From: Flavobacterium sp. HSC-61S13
GTDB lineage: Bacteria > Bacteroidota > Bacteroidia > Flavobacteriales > Flavobacteriaceae
Direction: 5' to 3'
NCBI RefSeq assembly: GCF_024171535.1
Contig: NZ_JALJZV010000001.1
Location: 372,001-436,000, forward strand
Length of the DNA: 64,000 bases
A program made the translations under genes and the position numbers. Positions 44,729 through 53,105 of this stretch are shown here, piece by piece; positions within the stretch are counted from its first letter, which is position 1, and each line of letters starts with the position of its first letter. The notes beneath the pieces were generated by a model. The model searched no databases. It was not told where the DNA came from and saw nothing but the letters and a program-made list of their open reading frames with translations.

Positions 44729-46902
44729 TAATTACTTCATTTAAACATTTAGGAAAAATAAATTGGTGTATTGCAATTTCTTCATGTGATAATAATTTAG
44801 AGCTCGAGTCAGAAATAAAATCTTATTTAAATAGTAATTATGCACCTGAAATAATTCATTTATTAAGACCTGATAATGATGGTGTTGTTTACAAGATTGA
44901 AAAAGAAAGAATCCCGAATTTTGAGAAGATTCAAGTATTTGACTATAAATTTAGCAAAAATGGACAAATTATTGACACTAATACTAATGTTGAAATAACA
45001 AAAAAAATCTATTCGTTTTTATCAGATTCTATTTGTACTCATTTTTTAGTTAAATATGATTCAATATTAAAGGCAGGATTAGAGTCTTATTTTTTACTAC
45101 CATCAGGTGTTTATGCTACACATTTTATTCGTATAGCTAATATTTTTAAAGAGAGTCAGGACATAAATATTTTATCAATTTTTTTATTACCATTTTTAAA
45201 AGATAACCCAGAGATTATTTACTCAGATACACCTACAATATTTCCTTTAATTTACTCTTGTTTACTATATAAAAATATTAATAATGGTGATACTTATAAC
45301 CCAAGAATAAAATTTTATTCATCTAATTCTGTTAGTAGAGATGATATTGAAAATATTGGAAAATCCTTATTTATTGTTTCAACTTCGATAAATGGTTCAA
45401 CACCGAATAAATTAAATATGTTGGGTGTCGATTGGTCTAAAATTGTAGTTCTATTCTGCTTTGATAAGAATGTTTCACAGTCATATTCAATTATGACTAG
45501 ACAACATTCGGAAATCATTTTAAGCTCTGAATTTGTTTCAAAAAGACCGCAAGAATTTAAAAACATATTTCCAAATAGAACATTTGAAATTAAGTTTGAA
45601 GATGAGCAATTTATACCTTCACCACCTACTGTCTCTACTTTTATAATAGATTTAAAAGACGCACCTGATAATTTAAGTGATTTAATGTCTAATTATTTAG
45701 ATTATGATTTTATTAGTTGCTATAAAGGTCAAAATTCTTTAGGAAAAACAAGAGATATTTATATTGATGTTAGTAAATTATTTCAAAATTTAATTGGAAA
45801 TAATTTAAATCATTTCGAAAGGAAGACTAATCACTTATTGGTTAACCAACTTCCAATTAATATTACGAGTATTATTTATGTGGATAATGCAGAATCTAAA
45901 TATATAGCTAATAAAATAAAGAATTATTACGAAACAGATCATTGTAAATCTGTAGAAACAATTCATTATAAAGAATTAAAATTAGAAAAGAATTTAATAG
46001 CACCATCATGCTATTTAGTTTGCTCTTCTTGTATTTCTAATGGCAAAAAGATATCAGATGTAAGTAGAAAATTACGAACTCAAGAGCATTCACAAATAAT
46101 ATATTTTAATGGATTTGTAAGATGTACTGACGATAAGGCATACTCCAATTTAATGAATAATATTAAATATGGGAAATACAATAATTTTGCAACATATAGT
46201 TTTATAACAATTGATAAAATTTTATTACCTAATGAAGATAGTGATATAATTAGTTGGGAACTTGAAAAAGAACTAATTAGTAAAATATTATTTGGATTCA
46301 ATGAATTTGGAACAGAGGAAGTTATTACAGTAAATACTAAAAATTTTTTTAAAGAAAGACATGAAGTATTAAATAATACTGATGGTTTGGTTAATGATGT
46401 ATTTTTAAAAAAATCAAATGGAAAAATATTAGTACTGAATAAAAACTTTGCATTTTTTAACTTTACTAATTGGAAACCTAAAAATATTCAACAATCAAAA
46501 GTTTATTTCTCAATACTATCTGTACTTCATAATTTTAGAATTAAAAAAAATATTAAACAAACTATTTATGAAAGACACCTTTTAGCTCCTGAAAATTTCA
46601 ACAGATATAATGACGGAATAATTCAGGCATCAATTTTAAGAGCATCAACTAAAAAGGAGCTAAATTATGAAATCGATATTAATTCTAGTTCAGTTATGTC
46701 AAGTATTATTGGGAATTCAATAGAAGATCGTTTAAACAAAGACTCGGCTCCTTATGAGTTTCTAATGGCTATTTGTATTGGTAAACTAACATTATATAAA
46801 AGTGACTTGATTAAAATTTATGAAAAACATTATGATTGTAGTGATAATATTGTAGTTGTTTTGTTGCAAATTATAAATTCAAAATATATTCATGAAGGAT
46901 GA
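44725..46902 (+). CDS. Large protein with two degenerate phosphoribosyltransferase-like units
   Basis: 725 aa, soluble, translationally coupled to the GHKL gene. Two segments look like the core of type I phosphoribosyltransferases: first, LPSGVYATHFIRIANIF near 125 followed by the loop SLFIVSTSINGSTPNKL near 213-230; second, SIIYVDNAESKYIANKI near 381 followed by SCYLVCSSCISNGKKIS near 427-445 and a helix DVSRKLR. In active enzymes the loop reads D-D-x-x-T-T-G; here both lack the acidic pair and have STSINGS and SSCISNG, so PRPP chemistry may be lost or changed. The last 200 residues are alpha/beta without motif. The similarity is by eye and needs profile or structure comparison. Confidence 0.65.
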   Translation: MIITSFKHLGKINWCIAISSCDNNLELESEIKSYLNSNYAPEIIHLLRPDNDGVVYKIEKERIPNFEKIQVFDYKFSKNGQIIDTNTNVEITKKIYSFLSDSICTHFLVKYDSILKAGLESYFLLPSGVYATHFIRIANIFKESQDINILSIFLLPFLKDNPEIIYSDTPTIFPLIYSCLLYKNINNGDTYNPRIKFYSSNSVSRDDIENIGKSLFIVSTSINGSTPNKLNMLGVDWSKIVVLFCFDKNVSQSYSIMTRQHSEIILSSEFVSKRPQEFKNIFPNRTFEIKFEDEQFIPSPPTVSTFIIDLKDAPDNLSDLMSNYLDYDFISCYKGQNSLGKTRDIYIDVSKLFQNLIGNNLNHFERKTNHLLVNQLPINITSIIYVDNAESKYIANKIKNYYETDHCKSVETIHYKELKLEKNLIAPSCYLVCSSCISNGKKISDVSRKLRTQEHSQIIYFNGFVRCTDDKAYSNLMNNIKYGKYNNFATYSFITIDKILLPNEDSDIISWELEKELISKILFGFNEFGTEEVITVNTKNFFKERHEVLNNTDGLVNDVFLKKSNGKILVLNKNFAFFNFTNWKPKNIQQSKVYFSILSVLHNFRIKKNIKQTIYERHLLAPENFNRYNDGIIQASILRASTKKELNYEIDINSSSVMSSIIGNSIEDRLNKDSAPYEFLMAICIGKLTLYKSDLIKIYEKHYDCSDNIVVVLLQIINSKYIHEG

Positions 46903-47315
46903 TTTCTTAGATAATTAACGTTATTGTCTGATTCGGAGAATTCAACTATAGTTTTGTCTTCGGTAGTGAGTAGTAGTTTGGAAAATTCGTCAAAGTTTTG
47001 AATTAATATAACTTCTAAACACCATCTCATAATCTTGATTTTTACCGTATCCCAATCTTGTCTGGAGTATTAGCCGTATTCACGACTAATACGTTTTGCA
47101 ATCATCGGATTTTGACTGCGAATGATTTTTTCTTGGATGTTTGGGAATAAGGGAAATCTACAGATTTGATATAGTATTTCTGAACTCTGTATGTTTATTT
47201 CGTTGACAGATAGGGGATAGTTGGGAGCCATATTTGATAAGCCTCCATAAGGACCGGATGTCTTAGCGAATGTAATGACTTCTTTACCGTTCTATTGTCT
47301 CATTGCGGATTTCAT
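46890..47315 (-). pseudogene. NADAR-domain protein, two in-frame stops
   Basis: On the minus strand the frame from the ATG at 47315 reads NGKEVITFAKTSGPYGGLSN, MAPNYPLSVNEINIQSSEIL, YQICRFPLF, RSQNPMIAKRISREYG, then QDWDTVKIKIMRWCLEVILI, LLLTTEDKTIVEFSESDN. This is the order of a NADAR (COG3236/YbiA-like) domain: G-P-x-G-x-L-S-N-M, S-S-E-x-x-Y-Q, the A-K helix, the W-x-x-x-K/M region and the E-x-S-x-x-D end. TAG stops the frame at codon 8 and TAA after REYG. NADAR proteins cleave N-glycosidic bonds of ADP-ribose- or riboflavin-type substrates. It follows the DUF4276 gene by 87 bp in the same direction and overlaps the end of the convergent 725-aa gene by 13 bp. Confidence 0.75.
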
Positions 47316-47402
47316 ACAGCAAAGTTTGTTTGGTGATTTAGTTTTTAAGTTATTGAGTTTTAGCTTTATAGGTCTTGTTGTTTAAAGCGCGATGATATGC
47401 TA

Positions 47403-48044
47403 TTATATCTGCTCGAGTTTGGATATCCATTCGTTAAACTTAAGGCATTTTTGTCTGATAACGGGCAATCCTATGGATTCGGCAAGGTAGTGGCTGTGTA
47501 TTGATTTTATATAGCCTGTGATGTTGTTTTCTAATCGTTTGGAGGGGGCTGTTGTGGTACCGTTGTTGATGAGTTCAATGTCTGGATGTTGGTTTATTAT
47601 GGTTTGTAAGTTGGGATAGTTTAATTCACTGTTATCGATAAGTTGCTGAATGATGGTTATGTCGCTGAATAACAATGTTTCAAATTCGTGTACGATGATG
47701 TTTCCAATAAAGTTACGGTGGTTTATATCAAGGTTCATGGCTGATTCAATGTGGCGAACCCTGTCTTTTACATTTGGAATTTCTTTTGAAGGCATCCAAT
47801 CGGGGAAGTTGTAAGAGTCTTTAATGCCGTACATATCTATAAAGGTGGTGACATAAGCTCCCGATTCATTGAGATGTGTTATAATTTGCTTTTTCAAGGA
47901 TTCCCAACTCCCAATACCACCAGCACTGCGTTTGATGAGCGGATAGGCTATATGAATTTGTCTGGTTGCAAAATGTGGGTAGAGCAGGTGTTGACAAAAA
48001 TTACGCTCTGTTTCTCCTTCACAAATTATAATTAGTCTTTTCAT
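47403..48044 (-). CDS. DUF4276 family protein, TOPRIM-like
   Basis: 213 aa. The start KRLIIICEGETERNFCQHLL has the Glu of a TOPRIM-like site near residue 9; TTFIDMYGIKDSYNFPDW near 66-82 carries the acidic Asp cluster; NIIVHEFETLLFSD near 116 is typical of DUF4276. Such proteins occur next to AAA ATPases in OLD-like split systems and are expected to be the nuclease or RNA/DNA-acting partner. The gene begins 4 bp after the ATPase stop, so the two are one operon. Complete in length. Confidence 0.88.
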   Translation of the reverse strand: MKRLIIICEGETERNFCQHLLYPHFATRQIHIAYPLIKRSAGGIGSWESLKKQIITHLNESGAYVTTFIDMYGIKDSYNFPDWMPSKEIPNVKDRVRHIESAMNLDINHRNFIGNIIVHEFETLLFSDITIIQQLIDNSELNYPNLQTIINQHPDIELINNGTTTAPSKRLENNITGYIKSIHSHYLAESIGLPVIRQKCLKFNEWISKLEQI

Positions 48045-48048
48045 CGAT

Positions 48049-49122
48049 TCAAAAATTGGGTTGTCCTGTGCTTATTATGTTTCGTTTCCATAGGTCATCT
48101 ATGGTGTAGGAATCTAACCAATGGGCTAATGTTTCTGCATTCAATCGTTCAAAGATGCTTTCGCCGTCTTTGTTATCGACCGTAATGATATCTTCCGGCT
48201 CAAAGTAACTTATTAGGTCGGTTGATTGTGTGGCTACAATAACTTTGGTGTTTTTTTTGGATGCGGATTTTATCAATCCACTTAGTTTATTGATAGCGGA
48301 TGGATGCAGTCCTAATTCTGGCTCGTCGATGATAATGGTACTCGGCAAATTGGGTTGCATAAATAGAACGGCAAGTGCTATAAATCGAATTGTACCATCA
48401 GAAAAATCTCTTGCATTATATATGGTTGAACTGTGCTTGGATGTCCATAGGAGGGTTAGGTTACCGTTTTCGTCTGGCTTAAAGTAAAAGTCAGAAAAAT
48501 AGGGTGCTATATGCTGTATCGTGCGCACTATCAGATTATATTGTTGCGGATGGTTTTCTTTTATGCCATAGATGAAAGCGGATAAGTTTCGTCCATCTTC
48601 ATATAAAAAGTGGGTGTCTGAATTTATATTTGATGTTGCGTTGAACGGAGAATTATTTCCGGTATCGTGAAAGTGATATTTTACGATGGAATTTAAATAG
48701 TTTCGAATATAGGTTGCTCTGGGTTTGGCATTCCATTTTAGTTTAGATTCAGAACTGAATCCATTTATTTTGTCTTCGTTATCGTAGAAAGATTGCTTGT
48801 TATAGGATAGTGTTTCTTCAATAAATACAAATCTGTTATCTGCTTGTTTGATGAGAAAAGAATAGGCGTTATGACCAAAATGTACTTTCGCATAGATTTC
48901 AGAAGTGTTTTTAGTGCCTTTATGTAAGATTTTTTCGGTTCCTCCTTGTAAAGCTACGTGACTTTGTAAATTTTGTTTGTATATTTCTTTTAGAAAGTTA
49001 AAAAAGGATAGGAAATTGCTTTTTCCACTGCCATTACCGCCTATTAAGATGTTAATGGGTTTGATGTCTAAAGAAATGTTCTTTATTGACTTGTATCCTT
49101 TTATTTCTAATTTTTCTAACAT
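48049..49122 (-). CDS. AAA-family ATPase (RecF/SMC-like, AAA_21 type)
   Basis: 357 aa from the ATG at 49122, where MLEKLEIKGYKSIKNISLDI begins; the frame is open ten codons further upstream. Walker A is GGNGSGKSN near 27-35, the ABC-like signature region is ARDFSDGTIRFIALAVL near 243, Walker B is TIIIDEPELGLHP near 270, followed by VIVATQSTDLISYF. There is no coiled-coil arm. This is the ATPase half of an ATPase + TOPRIM-like pair with the DUF4276 gene. OLD-type pairs of this kind act in phage defence; the function here is inferred. Confidence 0.9.
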   Translation of the reverse strand: MLEKLEIKGYKSIKNISLDIKPINILIGGNGSGKSNFLSFFNFLKEIYKQNLQSHVALQGGTEKILHKGTKNTSEIYAKVHFGHNAYSFLIKQADNRFVFIEETLSYNKQSFYDNEDKINGFSSESKLKWNAKPRATYIRNYLNSIVKYHFHDTGNNSPFNATSNINSDTHFLYEDGRNLSAFIYGIKENHPQQYNLIVRTIQHIAPYFSDFYFKPDENGNLTLLWTSKHSSTIYNARDFSDGTIRFIALAVLFMQPNLPSTIIIDEPELGLHPSAINKLSGLIKSASKKNTKVIVATQSTDLISYFEPEDIITVDNKDGESIFERLNAETLAHWLDSYTIDDLWKRNIISTGQPNF

Positions 49123-49256
49123 TTTTCTTTTATATATTAAATATAGAAGCAATATTGTTTTTTAGTACAGTTATACTCTATAGTGTAATAAGTTGGTTAT
49201 GATAAAGATATAAAACGTTATTTTACTATTTTATAGTATCGTCATGTAATATGACG

Positions 49257-49670
49257 TTATTTATTTTGTAATAATTTCTCTAATTTCAACATCATTTCGT
49301 CTTTTTCTGTAAGCATACGCTCGTAGAGGGCAATTTTCTCTTGGTGAAGTTGTAGGATGGTTTCAATGGGATTGATGTTTACTGTACCGTAATTAAAAGC
49401 ATTATCTCCGAATGTACTTGCTATAATGTTTACGGCTTGTTCTTCGTCGAAGTTTTCAAAGGCTTCTACGGGTACTTTGAGTATCTGAGCTACTTGTTGT
49501 AGTAAACTGCTTTCTACGGCTTCTTTTTGCTCTAAAAGCGATATTTTTTGTTGGTTCCAATCGTCGCCCAATTCAAAGGCTAGGGCGTCTTGTTTGATGC
49601 CCAACATTTCACGAAATCGTTTGATGTTTCTGCCCTGCTGTATTTTATGGTTGGTGTTGCTCTGTGTCAT
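49257..49670 (-). CDS. XRE-family helix-turn-helix regulator (copy 1)
   Basis: 137 aa. N-terminal HTH of about 65 residues (GRNIKRFREMLGIKQDALAF, DDWNQQKISLLEQKEAVESS), then a linker and a C-terminal amphipathic helix (HQEKIALYERMLTEKDEMM) likely used for oligomerisation. It lies upstream of the AAA gene in the same direction (134 bp) and divergent from the symE-like gene (146 bp), so it could repress either. Closely related to the protein at 56661-57071. Confidence 0.9.
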   Translation of the reverse strand: MTQSNTNHKIQQGRNIKRFREMLGIKQDALAFELGDDWNQQKISLLEQKEAVESSLLQQVAQILKVPVEAFENFDEEQAVNIIASTFGDNAFNYGTVNINPIETILQLHQEKIALYERMLTEKDEMMLKLEKLLQNK

Positions 49671-49816
49671 GGCATTAAAATTAGCATAATATTCGAGTTA
49701 AAGGTAATTATTTTGCTGTAAAAAACATATAAAAGTCTGTAATTTACAGTGTATCTGTGTTTTATACTTGGTTGTGATTTAATTTTTTTATTGGTGAATT
49801 ATTAAATGTGATGATT

Positions 49817-50035
49817 ATGAAAAATGCAGATAAAAAACAATTCAAGAAAAGAAAGTTAACTATTAGCAAAAATTACGTGATACGTGGGAATGGCAATACT
49901 ACTATTGTTCCCATTGTTACATTAAAAGGAAAGTGGTTTGAAGCTAGCGGTTTTAAAGCGGGTCATTTCATTGAGATTGATTGTGTGGGAAAGGGAAAAT
50001 TGGTGATTACGCTGGCCAAGAAACAACGGTTTTAG
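49817..50035 (+). CDS. symE: SymE-like toxin family protein
   Basis: 72 aa from the ATG at 49817; an ATG two codons earlier (49811) and a GTG at 49808 are also in frame. After a basic start (KKQFKKRKL) the SymE core is visible: TIVPIVTLKGKWFEASGFKAGHFIEIDCVGKGKLVITLA. SymE proteins are AbrB-fold-related toxins, in E. coli held down by the antisense RNA SymR. Whether such an RNA exists here is unknown. The gene is divergent from the XRE copy 1 gene. Confidence 0.82.
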   Translation: MKNADKKQFKKRKLTISKNYVIRGNGNTTIVPIVTLKGKWFEASGFKAGHFIEIDCVGKGKLVITLAKKQRF

Positions 50036-50506
50036 ATTGTTTAATGGATTTTGAATGGTGTGGTGCCTGCGGAATTTTGATAGGTACGGGGAGGGGCTGT
50101 TTTACATAATGTTATCATAGCGGGGCTTGCCCCTCTTGCCCGCAGGGGCTATAATGCTACATTATGTAACACAGCTTGGGGAAAGTTTTTACTAGAACAA
50201 GTCACTGCTGGAGGAACGGAGGTAGTGTACGGCTTTTTGTGGAGCCTGAAGCAAGCTCTTTGGGGCATAGTTACGGAATGATATTTTTTACACGCGTTTT
50301 TTCTATGCCCACAATGTACTTGCAGAAGGCGGAGAAAAAAGTGTTATAGAAAAACTTTTAGAGCGTTGGCCTTTTTAAATTTAACGGGGTTTTGTCAGGT
50401 GGATTTTTTTTTAAGGTTATTTAATTATTTGGTAACTCTTTTATTTTAACCTTTCTGCTGTAAGTTTTAACGTTGGTAAATTATTTTTAGTTGAAATTAT
50501 TGTCCG
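50036..50506. other. Intergenic stretch with a long inverted repeat
   Basis: About 470 bases without a gene. A strong inverted repeat lies at 50102-50169. From 50170 to 50360 GC-richer repeat-like sequence follows, without an obvious frame. Confidence 0.5.
50102..50169. repeat. 68-bp inverted repeat behind symE
   Basis: Outer arms TTACATAATG and CATTATGTAA are perfect; inside, ATAGC pairs with GCTAT, and GGGGC/GCCCC units can pair in the centre. GC-rich in an AT-rich setting. It may be a MITE-like element, a small RNA or the symE terminator. Confidence 0.7.
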
Positions 50507-51187
50507 TTATGCACAGTTAATTGTTTCTCGCTCTCTTACAGTAGAACCAATTCCTTTAAATATTACAATATGTAGATTTCCGATTTTATCTGTATGGTAA
50601 ATCTTTAATTCAAACTTACAATCTTTGACGTGTTTCGTGGTGTTGGTACGAGCAAATATTTTTCTAGTTGATTTTTTTTCCATTACGAACGGAATATGTT
50701 CGTTATGTAAAATTAAACCATCAGAAATTAATTCTAATTTTGTGAGGGTTGTTTTTTCGCCAGTATTTTCAATTCCTAAATGCCATTCACCATCCGTACC
50801 TTGATAACCACTACCGTTTAGGTTAATATCTGGTCTAATTGATAAATTCAATTTCTGGTTTTCAATATCTTTTAGACTTGTAAGCGTTGAAACTATGTTC
50901 GTAAGCTCATCAATTTGAGCTTGTTTATCTTTGTCTCGACGAAATAGAAATATAAAAGAACCAAAAGTAGCAATACTTCCTACAGCAGTAATTATCTCAA
51001 AGAACAATCCAAGATTATTATATTCATTTTTATTAACCTGATTTGAGGCATTATTATTTAATGTGTCTGCTTTTTTTGAAATTAATGTTTTAGAATTGCT
51101 TTTTTTATTTTCAGATAATGAATCGGATTTAGTTGTAAAACTTACTATAAAAAAAAATGATATTATTAGAGGTAATATTTGTTTCAT
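50507..51187 (-). CDS. Membrane protein of unknown function, downstream of the helicase
   Basis: 226 aa from the ATG at 51187, chosen because MKQILPLIISFFFIVSF is a signal-like start; a frame opens at a GTG at 51295, inside the helicase gene. A second hydrophobic segment, LGLFFEIITAVGSIATFGSFIFLFRR near 70-95, is followed by a short coiled coil and a C-terminal beta-rich domain (LSIRPDINLNGSGYQGTDGEWHLGIENTGEKT) facing the cytoplasm. It follows the UvrD-like gene by about 100 bp on the same strand. It may be a membrane effector or anchor of the Gabija-like module; no family recognised. Confidence 0.65.
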   Translation of the reverse strand: MKQILPLIISFFFIVSFTTKSDSLSENKKSNSKTLISKKADTLNNNASNQVNKNEYNNLGLFFEIITAVGSIATFGSFIFLFRRDKDKQAQIDELTNIVSTLTSLKDIENQKLNLSIRPDINLNGSGYQGTDGEWHLGIENTGEKTTLTKLELISDGLILHNEHIPFVMEKKSTRKIFARTNTTKHVKDCKFELKIYHTDKIGNLHIVIFKGIGSTVRERETINCA

Positions 51188-51284
51188 AAAGTCGTGCATT
51201 AAGTTTGAGTTTTGGCGTGGGATAAGGAGAGAAAGTGTGTTAGAAAACTCGTGGTTAGGGATAGACTCGTGTTTAATAATGGAT

Positions 51285-53105
51285 TTACAATTCACTTTCG
51301 TTTACAATAATTATTTTCTCTCCAAACTTGTCTTTAAGCTCATCGTCTGTTATCGATTCAGGAAATGCCATAGCTAGCAAATACTTTGGTCTAGATAAAG
51401 CTACATATATCAATCTTTTAGTTTCATCTGGAAATTCGTTTTTTGTATTTGAAATGTTTTCAAAAGTGATATTGTCTTTATGACGTCCTTCATTGAAAAA
51501 AACAAGAATAGAATCTAACGTTTGTCCTTTTACTTTATGAATTGTCGTTATCGGAATATTAAAAGCTGAATATGATTTTCTAAAGTGTACTTCAACGGTT
51601 TCATCTAGGGTCGATTTATCGAGGTATGTAGATTTTCTGTTTCTTAATTTAAAGTCTACATCGTAGTGTAAATTAAGTTTTTCTTTAAAATAGAGTTCTG
51701 TTTTACTAGACCAATCACGTATACTCATTGTGAAATCAGGTAATTCATCTAAAATAGTTATCATTAATGAATTAAATTTAGAGTCGGTACTTTTCTCTTT
51801 TTCTTTTTCCTTCAACTGATGATAATCGTCTGAGATACTAGAATAAATTAAGGGAATACAAATAGACCGAATTTCCTTAATTGAGTTTTTAATGTCGCCA
51901 CTTAGATAAAGATTTTTAGCATGTATAATGCTTTTTGGTAGTTCAATTCCCCAAGGTCTTTGCTCCGCTTTGTTTCCTAATAGAGCGTCTTTCAATGAAT
52001 TTCCTCTTACTACAATGCAACTATTAATATAATTGTTCTCTGCACAAGAATCATCATAGTGTTTTATTATTGACTGATGATTATCAGCAGAATATTTGTA
52101 GATAATAATTGATTTTGCAAGCTCTTGACAGTCTAAGCTATTAATTTTTGAATCATCGAGTCTTCTTACTTTTGAAAAAATATCGATTATGTTTTGCGGT
52201 GAACGTCTGTTGTCAGTTAAATTAAAAGATTGCCAAGATTTATCTTCTTCATGTTTTCTGAGAAATTCAGTTGGTTTTGCATCTCTCCATTCATACAAAC
52301 TTTGATAAGGGTCTCCAATTAGTTCTATGTTGTTTAATCCTTGCGTTATCAATTCTTCAAATATAGCGTGTTGTATTATTGAATTATCTTGCGCTTCATC
52401 AATGATAATAAATGGAAATCTTAAGCTAAGCCATTCACTAATTTTTGGATTCTTCTTTAGTAACTTAAGAGCAATGTACGCAGAATCATTAGTTGATATG
52501 ATTCCCTTTGTAAATTGTTTTTCTTTAATAAACTTACAATATTTATCAAAATTTACTTTATCTACTTTATTGTCCGATGGTTGATTTCCATTTATTGAAA
52601 ATGTATTGTTTGGTTCATTTCTTATTGCACTTGGAGGATAAAGATAAAATATACTTCGGTCATTCTTCGCTTTGTATTCAGCGTCATTCAGAGGTCTTAA
52701 TAAACCTTCAGCTGTTTTACCGTTCTTGATATATGTAGTTTTCCACATATCGTCTAAAATATTAGTATGGTCGAGAATCTTTGGTCGGTTGAAATCTCGA
52801 TTTAGTAAATTGTAAAAAGGTAGCGTTATAAATTTATTTATAAAACTATCTATTGTCGAGACGTGGTTAGGGAATTGTAAAGATTTACCGCTTAATTTTC
52901 TGTACGCTTGATTTATTTCATCTTTGGCAGAATTTGTAAATGACAAGCAAGCGACCCCTGAGTGACCACCTATTTCATTTAGCCTTTCTAATTCTAATAT
53001 TTTTTTTGCAATAGTTGTTGTTTTTCCACTACCAGGACAAGCATTTAAAATTACTTTTCCTCTTGCTTGTAAATACGCTAAGCGTTCATCATTTATAAAG
53101 TACAT
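51285..53105 (-). CDS. UvrD/Rep-like ATP-dependent helicase (GajB-like)
   Basis: 606 aa, superfamily 1A. Motifs in order: VILNACPGSGKTTTIAKKI (Walker A) near 18-36, GVACLSFTNSAKDEI (Ia), IIIDEAQDNS (II) near 232, IELIGDPYQSLYEWRDA (III) near 260, LTDNRRSPQNII (IV), TIHKVKGQTLDSILVFF (V) near 525 and RLIYVALSRPKYLLAMAF (VI) near 578. Smaller than UvrD and close to GajB in layout. Its ATG overlaps the OLD nuclease stop by one base (TAATG), so the pair is translationally coupled as in Gabija. Confidence 0.9.
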   Translation of the reverse strand: MYFINDERLAYLQARGKVILNACPGSGKTTTIAKKILELERLNEIGGHSGVACLSFTNSAKDEINQAYRKLSGKSLQFPNHVSTIDSFINKFITLPFYNLLNRDFNRPKILDHTNILDDMWKTTYIKNGKTAEGLLRPLNDAEYKAKNDRSIFYLYPPSAIRNEPNNTFSINGNQPSDNKVDKVNFDKYCKFIKEKQFTKGIISTNDSAYIALKLLKKNPKISEWLSLRFPFIIIDEAQDNSIIQHAIFEELITQGLNNIELIGDPYQSLYEWRDAKPTEFLRKHEEDKSWQSFNLTDNRRSPQNIIDIFSKVRRLDDSKINSLDCQELAKSIIIYKYSADNHQSIIKHYDDSCAENNYINSCIVVRGNSLKDALLGNKAEQRPWGIELPKSIIHAKNLYLSGDIKNSIKEIRSICIPLIYSSISDDYHQLKEKEKEKSTDSKFNSLMITILDELPDFTMSIRDWSSKTELYFKEKLNLHYDVDFKLRNRKSTYLDKSTLDETVEVHFRKSYSAFNIPITTIHKVKGQTLDSILVFFNEGRHKDNITFENISNTKNEFPDETKRLIYVALSRPKYLLAMAFPESITDDELKDKFGEKIIIVNESEL

